Shown: in pieces, positions 18,876 to 28,551 of the stretch
Numbering within the stretch: the stretch's first letter is position 1
Layout of the letters: each line of letters starts with the position of its first letter
Assembly: GCF_000372805.1 (NCBI RefSeq)
Contig: NZ_KB889897.1
Coordinates: 1-64,000, forward strand
Length of the DNA stretch: 64,000 nt
Origin: Marinobacter gelidimuriae
GTDB taxonomy: Bacteria > Pseudomonadota > Gammaproteobacteria > Pseudomonadales > Oleiphilaceae
Direction of reading: 5' to 3'
Notes under the pieces: model-generated
Database searches by the model: none
Seen by the model: the letters and a program-made list of their open reading frames with translations, nothing else
Told to the model about the DNA's origin: nothing
Program-made: the position numbers and the translations under genes

Positions 18876-20105
18876 ATGACAGGCCTGACCACGTCCATCG
18901 AACTCCTGCAGTACCTCAGTATCCCGGTAATCGCGGCCTGTATCGGCTGGGGCACCAACTGGCTGGCCATCAAGATGACTTTTTACCCCATCGAATTTTT
19001 CGGCTGGCCACCGTACCTGGGCTGGCAAGGCATTATTCCCTCCAAAGCCCGCAAAATGGCGCTCATCAGCGTAGACGCCACCATCGCCAAGATTGGCACC
19101 GTGCCAGAAATTTTTCAGCAGCTGGGCCCCAACGTACTCGCCACCCAACTGATCCACACCATAAACCCGCGACTTGAAGGCTACGTAGACGAGTTGATGA
19201 TGCGCGAGTCGCCGGCGTTGTGGCAAAGCTTGCCAGGCCCAGCCAAACGGCTGGTGTACGAGCGCGCCCGCAAAGCCTTGCCCGCACTGGTGATGCAGGT
19301 AATGGACGACATAGCACAAAACGCGGAACAACTGTTAGACATCAAAACCATGGTAATAGACCGGCTCACCGCCGACAAAACCCTACTGAACCGCATATTC
19401 CTGACCTGCGGCTACCGTGAGTTCCACTTTATTGTGACGTCAGGCCTGTATCTGGGTTTTGGCTTTGGCCTGTTACAGATGCTGCTGTGGTACGTATTTC
19501 CGGTGTGGTGGGTGCTACCGCTGGGCGGTTTGCTGGTGGGCTTTGCCACCAACTGGATTGCCCTGAACGTTATTTTCCGCCCGCTGTACCCAGTGCGAAT
19601 TGGCCGTTGGCGCATTCAGGGGCTGTTTCTGAAACGTCAACCAGAGGTGGCCGAATCCTTCTGCCACATTGTGGCCCACGACATACTCACGGTGGGCAGT
19701 ATTATAGAGGCCATACTGGATGGCCCCCGGGGCGGGCAGGCGCTGGACATCATCAAAGCGCATTTACGGCCGCTGCTGAACGCAGACGCTGGGGTCAATC
19801 AAACTCTGGCTCACATGGCCCTGGGGCCCGCTGCCGCAGCCAGCTTACGCAACCAGCTGGAAAGCAAAGCCGTCGAGCTGTCCCGCAGCTCCTTAAGCCA
19901 GCCGGCTTTTCAGAAAGACCGTGCGCGAGCCATTGAATCCATTATGGTCGAGCGCATGATGACGTTGTCTTCTGGCGAGTTTCAGGAGTTGCTGCGACCG
20001 TGCTTTCAGGAGGATGAAATCAAACTGATTCTGGTGGGTGCGGCGCTGGGTATGTTGGCCGGTATTGGCCAGCTGATTCTGGTGTTTGGGCAGGCCTTGG
20101 CGTAG
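18876..20105 (+). CDS. DUF445 family inner-membrane protein
   Basis: The 409-residue protein has hydrophobic segments at the N-terminus (I-P-V-I-A-A-C-I-G-W-G-T-N-W-L-A-I-K), in the middle (about 195-235) and at the C-terminus, with long amphipathic helices between. The G-x-x-T-N-W-x-A-I-K/L-x-x-x-F-x-P motif occurs twice, near residues 23 and 225, a hallmark of DUF445/YheB-type proteins. The function is unknown. The gene stands alone between rsmE and the convergent yihY-like gene. Confidence 0.8.
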   Translation: MTGLTTSIELLQYLSIPVIAACIGWGTNWLAIKMTFYPIEFFGWPPYLGWQGIIPSKARKMALISVDATIAKIGTVPEIFQQLGPNVLATQLIHTINPRLEGYVDELMMRESPALWQSLPGPAKRLVYERARKALPALVMQVMDDIAQNAEQLLDIKTMVIDRLTADKTLLNRIFLTCGYREFHFIVTSGLYLGFGFGLLQMLLWYVFPVWWVLPLGGLLVGFATNWIALNVIFRPLYPVRIGRWRIQGLFLKRQPEVAESFCHIVAHDILTVGSIIEAILDGPRGGQALDIIKAHLRPLLNADAGVNQTLAHMALGPAAAASLRNQLESKAVELSRSSLSQPAFQKDRARAIESIMVERMMTLSSGEFQELLRPCFQEDEIKLILVGAALGMLAGIGQLILVFGQALA

Positions 20106-20193
20106 GCCACCCCGCAAAAGTGGTAAACGCTGAGTGCCTATGTGGGGGACAGTGGAAGACACAGAAACGATGGTCGGGAACCTGAATGCCAAT

Positions 20194-21603
20194 TTATACT
20201 GCTTGATCCGGCGTTACCGGGTGCTGGCCATATTCGCCAGCGAGCAGTTCAGCGAAGGTAAGCTCGTCGCCCTTCGTGGATCGGCCAAACAGGCTTTTCG
20301 GCAGCAGCGCCGGCAACCGGGCCACCACGTTGTCTTCATCGTTACGCACGGCCTTCAGCACGTCGCCCACTGAAATTCGTTCCAGCGACCTGGCCGGGTG
20401 CAGGCAGTCGCCCTGGCTACCTGCCAGCGTCAGCAGTTTGGCGCGGATCAGTTTGTCACTGACATTACGGGTGACCTCCCCCGGAACTCGGAGTTCATGC
20501 TCAACCACCTCCTGCCGCGGCGCGGGCCGGCCCTCGTGAAACGGTTTGGCCACCATCCACATCAACGCCAAGGCGACATGTTCTTGCAACTCCGGCGCCA
20601 GCTGCACCTGATGGCGCTTGGCCACAGAGCCCGGATTCTGCAAGTAAAAGCTCAAACTGGCGCCCAGCAGCAGTATCATCCAGTTCAGATAGATCCAGAT
20701 CAGCATGATAATGCCGATGGCAAAACTGGAATAAATGGCGGCGTATTTGGCAGACCCGGCCACGAACGACGCAAACAGCATCCCGGCCGCCTGCCAGGAC
20801 ACACCCGCAATCAGGCCTGCCAGAAACGCGTAACGTAACTTCACTCGTGTGTTGGGAATAAACGCATACACAAACGTGAAGGCTCCCACCACCAAGAAGA
20901 ACGGTATAAAACGGCTGAGCAGTAAAATCAGCGAGCCGAAAGGTTCTATCTCAATCAGGGTTTGCACAAACGATGAGGAAAAAATGGTGGCGCTGATACC
21001 AATAGCGGACACCATCAGCAACGGCCCCACCATGATAACGCTTAAATAGTTACTGAAGCGCTGCGCCAGAGAGCGCATCTGTGGCACCCGCCAGATCATA
21101 TTAAACGAGCGCTCTATTTTCTGCACCAGCGACACCACCGTGTACACCAGAATTGCCAGGCCCACCGAGCCCAGCACTCCCACTTTCATATTGTCCACAA
21201 AGCCCAAAATGCGCTCTGCCATTTCGATGCCATCGGGCCCCAGCGGCTGGAAAAACTGGTACAGGAATGGCTCCATTTTCTGATGCACGCCCAGAGCCTT
21301 CAACACCGAAAAGCTTAGCGCCAGCAACGGCACAATGCTCAATAACGTGGTGTAAACCAAGCTCATGGCGTGAAGAGTAAGCTGGCCGCTGATAAAGTCA
21401 CGAATCAGCGCGTACAGCGAACGCCCGGTTTTATAGAGCCAGGTCCAGGGCCAGTTTTGCGGCGGATTAGGATTTGCCAGTATCCATTTTCCAGCAGCGG
21501 CAAGACGTTCTTGTATCTGAAGAGAAGCCACTTGTCGTCCCGTTGCCAGAATGTGCCGGCGTGTACCAGAGTGTGAAAGCGCCCATGCCTGAAGCAGGGG
21601 CAT
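20194..21603 (-). CDS. YihY/BrkB family inner-membrane protein
   Basis: The 469-residue protein has about six hydrophobic helices between residues 85 and 330 with the family features H-A-M-S-L-V-Y-T-T-L-L-S-I-V-P near 80 and Y-A-A-I-Y-S-S-F-A near 285. A soluble C-terminal domain resembling a winged helix follows. Once described as RNase BN, the family is now considered a membrane protein of unclear function. The true start is uncertain: ATG 21603 lacks an RBS, and the conserved part begins near residue 50. It converges on the DUF445 gene. Confidence 0.8.
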   Translation of the reverse strand: MPLLQAWALSHSGTRRHILATGRQVASLQIQERLAAAGKWILANPNPPQNWPWTWLYKTGRSLYALIRDFISGQLTLHAMSLVYTTLLSIVPLLALSFSVLKALGVHQKMEPFLYQFFQPLGPDGIEMAERILGFVDNMKVGVLGSVGLAILVYTVVSLVQKIERSFNMIWRVPQMRSLAQRFSNYLSVIMVGPLLMVSAIGISATIFSSSFVQTLIEIEPFGSLILLLSRFIPFFLVVGAFTFVYAFIPNTRVKLRYAFLAGLIAGVSWQAAGMLFASFVAGSAKYAAIYSSFAIGIIMLIWIYLNWMILLLGASLSFYLQNPGSVAKRHQVQLAPELQEHVALALMWMVAKPFHEGRPAPRQEVVEHELRVPGEVTRNVSDKLIRAKLLTLAGSQGDCLHPARSLERISVGDVLKAVRNDEDNVVARLPALLPKSLFGRSTKGDELTFAELLAGEYGQHPVTPDQAV

Positions 21604-21687
21604 GCAGATTCAAGTATGGCTCAAATGAGTGCCGGGGGGAAAACCGGCCGCTGGTGCACAAGAAACGGCACCTTCAGCCGCAGCCGT

Positions 21688-22290
21688 TTACCAGGAAACG
21701 GCGTCATTGGGTCCGCGCTTGATAATGGGCGTTTCTACCTCCCAGGTTGCCAGGCCGGTAGCCAGTTCGGTCAGTGACAGCTGAATGTAATATTCCACTT
21801 GCTGCTCTTTACCTGCTTTGTGATTGCGCTGCAGAATTTTGCCCGACAGGCTCAGGTCTGGCGCTATCAAAGTGCCTTTGCGTTGCACACCCGTCTGGTC
21901 AAACTCTTCAGAATCACGCAGCTCGCGCACGCGCGCGCTCATTTCATCTTCAGCACCATCAAGGCCTACCGCTGTAGTGGTCACAACTTTGCCGGAGCGC
22001 AGCAGCGCCACACGGATCTTCTTGGTGAGCTGATCTGTGTCGATACGCTGCATGGTGTCATTGGTAACGCGACTGACCACCATGATGTAACGCTCGCCAT
22101 TGGGTTTACTAACGGCGCCGCTGGCAAGCATGTCATCAACGGCCTCGGTGGCCGCTTTTTCGAAATCCCGGTAATCCATGGTCATGGTCACAGGGCCATC
22201 GTCAGCAGCCGGGTCGATATATCGGGTAGGCGTCGCACAGCCGGCAAGCATGAGCATGCTGACACAAAACACAATGGGAAGTTTGAACAT
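21688..22290 (-). CDS. lpoB: LpoB-like penicillin-binding protein activator lipoprotein
   Basis: A lipobox (L-A-G-C, Cys18) marks an outer-membrane lipoprotein. The 200-residue protein then resembles LpoB: D-Y-R-D-F-E-K-A-A-x-x-x-V-D-D-M-L near 38, V-S-R-V-T-N-D-T-M near 72, and L-x-G-K-I-L-Q-R-N near 147, where Lpo proteins have a similar strand. LpoB activates the peptidoglycan synthase PBP1b. Clustering with a YcfL-like and a COG3014-like lipoprotein gene on the same strand is a known arrangement and supports the call. Sequence divergence from enteric LpoB leaves some doubt about its partner. Confidence 0.75.
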   Translation of the reverse strand: MFKLPIVFCVSMLMLAGCATPTRYIDPAADDGPVTMTMDYRDFEKAATEAVDDMLASGAVSKPNGERYIMVVSRVTNDTMQRIDTDQLTKKIRVALLRSGKVVTTTAVGLDGAEDEMSARVRELRDSEEFDQTGVQRKGTLIAPDLSLSGKILQRNHKAGKEQQVEYYIQLSLTELATGLATWEVETPIIKRGPNDAVSW

Positions 22291-22299
22291 ACAGAATCC

Positions 22300-22704
22300 T
22301 TATTGCTGAGGCTCACGAAGATGGAGCTGATAATCGGTAACGCGGGCGTGGGGCGCCGTTGCGGTGAAATAACGGGTTTGACCGGTTAATAGCGAGACTT
22401 TTCGATAGCCCTCGCCAACGCCTTTTACGGCCATGCCGTTGGGATCAAACCAGGTCACTTTCCAAGCCAGATCGCCGTTGGAGCGTGCCTCAACAGCGTA
22501 CTGGATTTGCAACAGGGTCTCTCCGCCAGGCTGAGCAATGCGCTGGCTTAGCAGCTCTGTTACGGCCACAAAATAGTTTACTTCCGGGTCGATCTGAAGT
22601 TGCTCGCGGTCGATTGCAGCCGCTGTTTCGGCGGGTGGCTGGATAGCACAACCGGCCAATACCAGCGCACAACTAAAGGCGATGATCTGTTTTTGAAATC
22701 TCAT
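22300..22704 (-). CDS. ycfL: YcfL-like lipoprotein (DUF1425)
   Basis: From the ATG at 22704 the protein is about 134 residues with a lipobox L-A-G-C near residue 19 and a DUF1425-type beta-rich domain (Y-F-V-A-V-T-E-L, V-E-A-R-S-N-G-D-L-A-W-K-V-T-W-F-D). Upstream in-frame ATGs at 22719 and 22734 are created by a 15-bp tandem repeat (22700-22744). I prefer 22704 because GAGGACC lies about 8 bases before it. The gene lies between the lpoB-like and COG3014-like genes, 9 bp from the former. Confidence 0.75.
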   Translation of the reverse strand: MRFQKQIIAFSCALVLAGCAIQPPAETAAAIDREQLQIDPEVNYFVAVTELLSQRIAQPGGETLLQIQYAVEARSNGDLAWKVTWFDPNGMAVKGVGEGYRKVSLLTGQTRYFTATAPHARVTDYQLHLREPQQ

Positions 22705-22744
22705 AGCTTGGGTCCTCATAGCCTGGATTCTCATGGCTCGGCCC
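22700..22744. repeat. Three 15-bp imperfect tandem repeats at the ycfL start
   Basis: Units 22700-22714, 22715-22729 and 22730-22744 all begin CTCAT(A/G)GC and differ at a few positions. Read on the minus strand each supplies an in-frame ATG, so gain or loss of a unit would add or remove five residues or shift the usable start. Confidence 0.7.
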
Positions 22745-22753
22745 TGACTGGGC

Positions 22754-24253
22754 TCAGTAAGTGGCTGTCAGCAAATCCTTCCCCGACAATTGCACCGTTG
22801 ATGCCGGGTTACGCCCTTGCAAATCAAGCGCGACGACACTGGCTGGGCCAGCCAAAGTGGGCCGTTTAACGTAAAGCAGAGTAAACGGCTGGTCAGGTAT
22901 CATAATAGTACCCAAAGAATGGCCATTTGTGCCTGTTAGCGTTAGTTTACCACTCTCGGGGCGATCGATCCGAGCGGCCTGCCAGTGGTTGGGCAAGGCC
23001 TGCCAGCTGCGCAAATCAGCCTGGGTTGTGGCAATGGTCAGCGCGGCAGCACCGAGCTGACCCCACACGCCAAACTTTTCTGCGGCTTCGTTCTGGATGA
23101 CCGCTTTTATCACGGCAGACGACACTGCCCGTGCCAGAACACCGGGGAACCGCTCTTTCATTTCAGTGCGAATCACCGACCCCATGTCTGATATACGTTC
23201 TGTTTGCACAGCGATGTCAGCGCCGGCAAGTACGCCGAGGCTCCCCGGAACAGCCGCGCGACCTCTGTATCTGGGCAGTGCAATGCCAAAGTAAGCGGGT
23301 GCCTGCTGGCTACCATGAAATATAAGCAAAGGCACATCAATCCGGGTCTCTTCCAATACCGGGCCCAGGCCGTTTTCATAAAGAACCCACACCTGTGGGG
23401 CCAGTTCAGCCATCGACTGCCTGCCAGCGGCCAGCGCCTCGGCAAGTTTGGCGTCACGCTGCAGAACATCGCTTGCCCTGTTCATCGCGGCAACACGTGT
23501 GAGGGACGTGGCGGCCTTCTCGTAATCGGCACGGCTACTGGCGTTGGCCAGGAAGTAAATGCCATGCAAATAGGTGCTGGCCGGCACAATAAACTCGGGC
23601 AGCACCGACCACTCAGACTCTACCTCATAGCGCTGCGACACCGCATTGCGCAGGCTTTGGTTATTCAGGCTGTTGCGAACCATGGCGGCCGTGTTTTGCC
23701 CGCTCTGCGCCTGCTGGTTCAGCGCCTCCCGCTGTTCGGCGATTTCCTTACTGAAGTATTCAACCGCACGCCGTGTGCGGTCATCCGCCCGATTAAACTC
23801 GACACGTGCAAATTCGTTATTGCCCTCAGCCAGAAACGCCAGGCCCTTGTAGGTGTTGACGAGAATCGCCTCCGACATCAGCGCTTGATAATCGCGCTCG
23901 GAGTCGTTCACCATCAACGCCATAAAAGCTGTGGAAGACTTTTCCAGGATATTAGCCAGGTCCAGGTTCTTCATACCCTCTTCAGCCAAATCATAGGTAT
24001 TTGTGGCCTCCTGATAGCGACCCAACAAACGGTATAGCTCGGCCTGATGCAACAAGTCCAGCAAATGTTCATCGGTATCTACAGCCTTACCCTTGGCGGT
24101 TTTAAAACTCACCGTTTGCAACGCAAGGTCATAATCGCCTACCGCGTAAGCATCATTAAAAGCGTCCATCTGATTTTTTTGCTGGAACGAAGAACACCCC
24201 GCCATCAGCGTTGCTAGAAAAGCGGCCACCAAAAAACGAAACACAACTTCCAC
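22754..24253 (-). CDS. COG3014-type outer-membrane lipoprotein
   Basis: The 499-residue protein starts with a signal peptide and lipobox (L-M-A-G-C, about Cys20). TPR-like helices follow (D-A-Y-A-V-G-D-Y-D-L-A-L near 34; A-E-L-Y-R-L-L-G-R-Y near 71), then a mixed C-terminal domain with Y-L-H-G-I-Y-F-L-A near 228. It matches the family grouped as COG3014, often found upstream of ycfL and lpoB. The role is unknown but probably connects to peptidoglycan synthesis through those neighbours. It is the first gene of the three-lipoprotein operon. Confidence 0.7.
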   Translation of the reverse strand: MEVVFRFLVAAFLATLMAGCSSFQQKNQMDAFNDAYAVGDYDLALQTVSFKTAKGKAVDTDEHLLDLLHQAELYRLLGRYQEATNTYDLAEEGMKNLDLANILEKSSTAFMALMVNDSERDYQALMSEAILVNTYKGLAFLAEGNNEFARVEFNRADDRTRRAVEYFSKEIAEQREALNQQAQSGQNTAAMVRNSLNNQSLRNAVSQRYEVESEWSVLPEFIVPASTYLHGIYFLANASSRADYEKAATSLTRVAAMNRASDVLQRDAKLAEALAAGRQSMAELAPQVWVLYENGLGPVLEETRIDVPLLIFHGSQQAPAYFGIALPRYRGRAAVPGSLGVLAGADIAVQTERISDMGSVIRTEMKERFPGVLARAVSSAVIKAVIQNEAAEKFGVWGQLGAAALTIATTQADLRSWQALPNHWQAARIDRPESGKLTLTGTNGHSLGTIMIPDQPFTLLYVKRPTLAGPASVVALDLQGRNPASTVQLSGKDLLTATY

Positions 24254-24384
24254 TCAAACACTCCTTGAGCTTAAAAGGTGCGGCCGGGGCCGCCCGATTT
24301 TGCCTATACTGATACTATTCCTAATATCATCATACGGCGAAATTCTGCTCCACACGTCAAAAACCAATCGCAAAAGGCAAGATT

Positions 24385-25044
24385 ATGGATTATGAATTCT
24401 GGCATGCCCGCTGGGAACGCAAAGAAATCGGATTCCACCAAAAGTCGGTCAATCACTATTTACACGAGCACTGGCCAGACCTGACAGGGCCGGAAAAAAG
24501 CCAGGTTCTGGTACCGCTGTGCGGTAAATCCCATGATCTCTGGTGGCTTCACGATCGCGGCCATCCCATTCTGGGCGTAGAACTCAGCAGCATTGCCTGC
24601 AAAGATTTTTTTGAAGAAGCCGGCGAAAAAGCAATGGTAACACCCGGTTCGCCGTTTACCCGCTTCCGCCATGACGACACCCTGGAATTGTGGTGCGGTG
24701 ACTTTTTTCAGCTATCCCCGGCGGACGTAGAAAACGTGCGCTGGGTATACGACCGTGCCGCGCTAATCGCCCTGCCACCGTCTATGCGCCAGCGCTATGC
24801 CAGCCACCTGAGCGCCATCTTGCCTGAGGGCAGCGGCATGTTGCTGATTACCCTGGATTACGACGGCAGTGAAATGACCGGGCCGCCGTTCAACGTGACG
24901 GACAACGAGGTGTACGAACTGTTCTGCGATGACTTTGCCGTTGAGCGCCTGCGCCAGGATAACATGGCAAAAGACGACCCCTTCGCCAAACGCAAAGGCC
25001 TGGGTGGCGCCACGGAAAGTGTGTTCCGGCTACACAAACGCTGA
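24385..25044 (+). CDS. tpm: Thiopurine S-methyltransferase
   Basis: Bacterial TPMT methylates thiopurines and is known to act on selenium and tellurium compounds. The 219-residue protein shows the family pattern W-x-x-R-W-x-x-x-x-I-G-F-H at 6-18, V-L-V-P-L-C-G-K-S-H-D-L-W-W-L near 41 (SAM motif I), G-V-E-L-S near 63 and C-G-D-F-F near 103. Length is typical. It is divergent from the lipoprotein operon and stands alone. Confidence 0.92.
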   Translation: MDYEFWHARWERKEIGFHQKSVNHYLHEHWPDLTGPEKSQVLVPLCGKSHDLWWLHDRGHPILGVELSSIACKDFFEEAGEKAMVTPGSPFTRFRHDDTLELWCGDFFQLSPADVENVRWVYDRAALIALPPSMRQRYASHLSAILPEGSGMLLITLDYDGSEMTGPPFNVTDNEVYELFCDDFAVERLRQDNMAKDDPFAKRKGLGGATESVFRLHKR

Positions 25045-25274
25045 TTGGGCGAATTTATCGTTTTGGCCACGGAACCGCTACCGTTAAGCCACTGTCCAAA
25101 CCGTCGAAGTTAAACTAAGCTTCCGATAAGTAGGCCAAAAACAAAAAACAACCCTATAACTAGCCATAGCACGCACGTCGAGCTGCGGGCAGTCCGGCCC
25201 AGGCGGGCGGCAACAACACACTGATAAGGAATACGCGTTACGAACGGCTAAACCATTGCAAGCGAGGGGCATCC

Positions 25275-27197
25275 ATGAGCATTCTGCAACAGTACAAAAA
25301 CCGTTATAAAAGGACTCAAGAAGAAGAGTTTTCTCTAGAGGAATACCTGGAGATCTGCAAAAACGACCCCGGCGCTTATGCCAGCGCTTCCGAGCGTTTA
25401 TTACTGGCTATTGGCGAACCCGAACTGATAGACACCTCACGCGATACCCGGTTGTCGCGTATCTTTTCCAACAAAATGATCAAACGCTACCCGGAATTTT
25501 CCGAATTCTACGGCATGGAAGAAGCGGTGGAAAACATCGTGTCTTTCTTCCGCCATGCCGCCCAAGGGCTAGAGGAAAAGAAACAGATTTTATACCTGCT
25601 GGGCCCGGTAGGCGGTGGTAAATCGTCACTGGCAGAAAAGCTTAAATCCCTGGTGCAAAAGGTGCCATTTTACGCCATCAAGGGTTCCCCGGTTAACGAG
25701 TCACCACTGGGCTTGTTTGATCCAGCCGAAGACACCGAAATTCTGCACGAAGAATACGGCATCCCCCCGCGTTATCTGAAAAGCATCATGTCGCCTTGGG
25801 CCGTGAAGCGCCTGCACGAATTTGGCGGCGACGTCAGCCAGTTCCGAGTGGTGAAACGTTATCCGTCCATTCTGGACCAGGTAGGCGTATCCAAAACCGA
25901 ACCGGGCGACGACAACAACCAGGATATTTCCGCCCTGGTGGGCAAAGTGAATATCCGCATGCTGGAAGACTATTCCCAGGATGACCCAGACGCATACAGT
26001 TTCAGCGGCGGCCTGTGCAAAGCCAACCAGGGCTTGCTTGAATTTGTAGAGATGTTCAAGGCGCCCATCAAAGTTCTGCACCCGCTGCTGACCGCCACCC
26101 AGGAAGGCAACTACAACACCACCGAAGGCATGGGTTCTGTGCCCTTTGATGGCGTTATCCTGGCTCACTCTAACGAATCCGAATGGCAAACCTTTCGCAA
26201 CAACAAACACAACGAAGCCTTCCTGGACCGTGTGTACATTGTGAAAGTGCCCTACTGCGTGCGGGTAACCGAAGAGGTTGATATCTATCGCAAACTGCTG
26301 GAACACAGTTCCCTGGCGGGTGCGCCCTGCGCGCCGGACACCCTGGACATGCTGGCCCAGTTCTCTGTGCTGTCACGCATAAAAGACCCGGACAATTCCA
26401 GTATTTTCTCGAAAATGCGGGTCTACGATGGCCAGAACATCAAAGACACCGACCCCAAGGCCAAATCGATTCAGGAATACCGCGATGCGGCCGGTGTGAA
26501 TGAAGGCATGGATGGCCTGTCCACCCGTTTCGCCTTCAAGATCCTGTCGAAAGTGTTCAACTTCGACACCAACGAAGTCGCCGCCAACCCGGTGCATCTG
26601 CTGTATGTGATTGAAAAGCAGATTGAACAGGAACAGTTCCAGCCCGAAATCCAGGAGCGCTACCTACGCTACATCAAGGAATTCCTGGCGCCCCACTACG
26701 TGCAGTTTATTGGTAAAGAAATTCAGACTGCGTATCTGGAAAGCTACAGCGAATACGGCCAGAACCTGTTCGACCGCTACGTCACCTATGCCGACCTGTG
26801 GATTCAAGACCAGGAATTCCGCGACCCGGACACCGGGGAAATTCTGGACAGAGCCTCTATTAACGAAGAACTGGAGAAAATCGAGAAGCCGGCGGGCATC
26901 AGCAACCCCAAAGATTTCCGCAACGAGGTAGTCAACTTTGTGCTGCGCGCCCGTGCCAATAACCAGGGCGACAACCCTTCCTGGCTGAGCTATGAAAAAC
27001 TGCGCAGTGTGATCGAGAAGAAAATGTTCTCGAACACCGAAGACCTGCTGCCGGTGATTTCATTCAATCCCAAAGCCAATAACGAAGACCAGAAAAAGCA
27101 CAAGCAGTTCGTTGACCGGATGATAGACCGCGGCTATACCGAGAAACAGGTGCGGTTGCTGGCCGAGTGGTACCTGCGGGTTCGCAAATCCCATTAA
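25275..27197 (+). CDS. yeaG: PrkA family serine protein kinase (YeaG)
   Basis: The 640-residue cytoplasmic protein has an AAA+ type N-terminal domain with Walker A G-P-V-G-G-G-K-S-S at 110-118 and a C-terminal kinase-like domain. In enterics YeaG acts with YeaH in nitrogen starvation and stationary-phase responses. GAGGGG precedes the ATG at 25275. yeaH and spoVR follow, the conserved prkA-yeaH-spoVR (ycgB) unit of Proteobacteria. The 230 bp upstream show no clear promoter. Confidence 0.95.
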   Translation: MSILQQYKNRYKRTQEEEFSLEEYLEICKNDPGAYASASERLLLAIGEPELIDTSRDTRLSRIFSNKMIKRYPEFSEFYGMEEAVENIVSFFRHAAQGLEEKKQILYLLGPVGGGKSSLAEKLKSLVQKVPFYAIKGSPVNESPLGLFDPAEDTEILHEEYGIPPRYLKSIMSPWAVKRLHEFGGDVSQFRVVKRYPSILDQVGVSKTEPGDDNNQDISALVGKVNIRMLEDYSQDDPDAYSFSGGLCKANQGLLEFVEMFKAPIKVLHPLLTATQEGNYNTTEGMGSVPFDGVILAHSNESEWQTFRNNKHNEAFLDRVYIVKVPYCVRVTEEVDIYRKLLEHSSLAGAPCAPDTLDMLAQFSVLSRIKDPDNSSIFSKMRVYDGQNIKDTDPKAKSIQEYRDAAGVNEGMDGLSTRFAFKILSKVFNFDTNEVAANPVHLLYVIEKQIEQEQFQPEIQERYLRYIKEFLAPHYVQFIGKEIQTAYLESYSEYGQNLFDRYVTYADLWIQDQEFRDPDTGEILDRASINEELEKIEKPAGISNPKDFRNEVVNFVLRARANNQGDNPSWLSYEKLRSVIEKKMFSNTEDLLPVISFNPKANNEDQKKHKQFVDRMIDRGYTEKQVRLLAEWYLRVRKSH

Positions 27198-27208
27198 CCG
27201 ATAGCGGA

Positions 27209-27244
27209 CGCACTGTATAGCGCACTGCATAGCGTACTGCATAG
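27209..27244. repeat. Three 12-bp tandem repeats between prkA and yeaH
   Basis: CGCACTGTATAG, CGCACTGCATAG and CGTACTGCATAG follow each other directly, differing at one or two positions. They fill most of the 58-bp spacer and end about 12 bp before the yeaH start, where they could affect translation coupling. Confidence 0.8.
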
Positions 27245-27255
27245 AGGGAAGCGTT

Positions 27256-28551
27256 ATGGGAAGCACCCACATTATTGACCGACGTCTGAACGGTAAAAAC
27301 AAAAGCGCAGTGAATCGGGAACGATTCCTGCGCCGTTATCGCCATCACATAAAGAAGGCCGTGGCTGAAGCGGTGAAAAAACGCTCCATTACCGATGTGG
27401 AGCACGGGGAAAGCGTGAGCATTCCCAACCGCGACATTCAGGAACCGATTTTTCACCACGGCCAGGGCGGGCGCCAGGAAGTGGTGCACCCCGGCAATCA
27501 GGAGTTTCTGGCAGGCGACACCCTTCCCAAACCGCCCGACGGTGGCGGACAGGGGCAAGGCAATGGCCAGGCCAGCCAAGATGGCGAGGGAATGGATGAC
27601 TTCGCCTTTCAGATTACTCAGGAAGAGTTCCTGAACTTCCTGTTTGACGATTTGGCGCTGCCCAATCTGGTGCGCAAACGCCTGAAAGACACCGAATCGT
27701 TCAAATACGTGCGTTCTGGCTTCAGCACCCAAGGGGTGCCCGCCAAGCTGGATGTTATTCGTTCTCTACGCGGGGCCCACGCTCGCCGCCTGGGCTTAAG
27801 TGGAGCCCGCCGACGTAAAATCCGCGAACTGGAAGAGCAGCTCGCAGCACTGAAAATCGCGCCGGATGATCTGGACGCTGCGTTCAGCCACGCCGACCAG
27901 ATTCAGGTTCTGGAAGAAGAAATCGCACGGCTGAAAACCAACGTGAAGCGCATTCCGTTTATTGACGAAATCGACTTGCGCTACCGCCAGCACCTGAAGC
28001 AACCGCAACCGGCCACCAGCGCGGTGATGTTCTGTCTGATGGACGTGTCAGGCTCTATGACGCAAACCCACAAAGAAATCGCTAAACGCTTCTTTATTTT
28101 GCTGTACCTATTCTTGCAGAAGAACTACAAAAAAATCGACGTGGTGTTTATTCGCCACCACACCAGCGCCAAAGAAGTGAACGAAGAAGAGTTTTTCTAT
28201 TCGCGGGAAACCGGCGGAACCATTGTGTCCAGCGCCCTGAAGCTGATGCAGAAAATCATCGACAGCCGCTATTCACCGGCCGAGTGGAACATTTACGCCG
28301 CCCAGGCATCCGACGGCGACAACTGGAATGACGACTCCCCGGTGTGCAGCAAACTGTTAACAGACCGGCTGCTTCCGCTGGTGCAGTATTACGCCTACAT
28401 CGAGATTACGCCCCAGAACCACCAGATGCTCTGGTACGAATACGAGAAGATTCTGGCGCGCTTCCCGCACGCATTCGCGATGCAGCAAATTGCCGATGCC
28501 AGCGATATTTACCCGGTCTTCCGCCGGCTGTTCGAGAGGAAAGCCGCATGA
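27256..28551 (+). CDS. yeaH: YeaH/YhbH family protein with VWA domain
   Basis: The 431-residue protein of the DUF444 family begins [19 protein letters not shown]. It has a Gln/Gly-rich linker (about 95-115), a charged coiled-coil-like stretch (about 190-235), and a von Willebrand A metal site D-V-S-G-S-M near 261-266. It works with PrkA in the general stress response. Its TGA overlaps the spoVR ATG (ATGA). Confidence 0.93.
   Translation: MGSTHIIDRRLNGKNKSAVNRERFLRRYRHHIKKAVAEAVKKRSITDVEHGESVSIPNRDIQEPIFHHGQGGRQEVVHPGNQEFLAGDTLPKPPDGGGQGQGNGQASQDGEGMDDFAFQITQEEFLNFLFDDLALPNLVRKRLKDTESFKYVRSGFSTQGVPAKLDVIRSLRGAHARRLGLSGARRRKIRELEEQLAALKIAPDDLDAAFSHADQIQVLEEEIARLKTNVKRIPFIDEIDLRYRQHLKQPQPATSAVMFCLMDVSGSMTQTHKEIAKRFFILLYLFLQKNYKKIDVVFIRHHTSAKEVNEEEFFYSRETGGTIVSSALKLMQKIIDSRYSPAEWNIYAAQASDGDNWNDDSPVCSKLLTDRLLPLVQYYAYIEITPQNHQMLWYEYEKILARFPHAFAMQQIADASDIYPVFRRLFERKAA

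Noticed and set aside
23204..24037. Plus-strand open frame opposite the COG3014-type lipoprotein gene
   Set aside because: No RBS or recognisable domain; the minus-strand gene has a lipobox and operon context.
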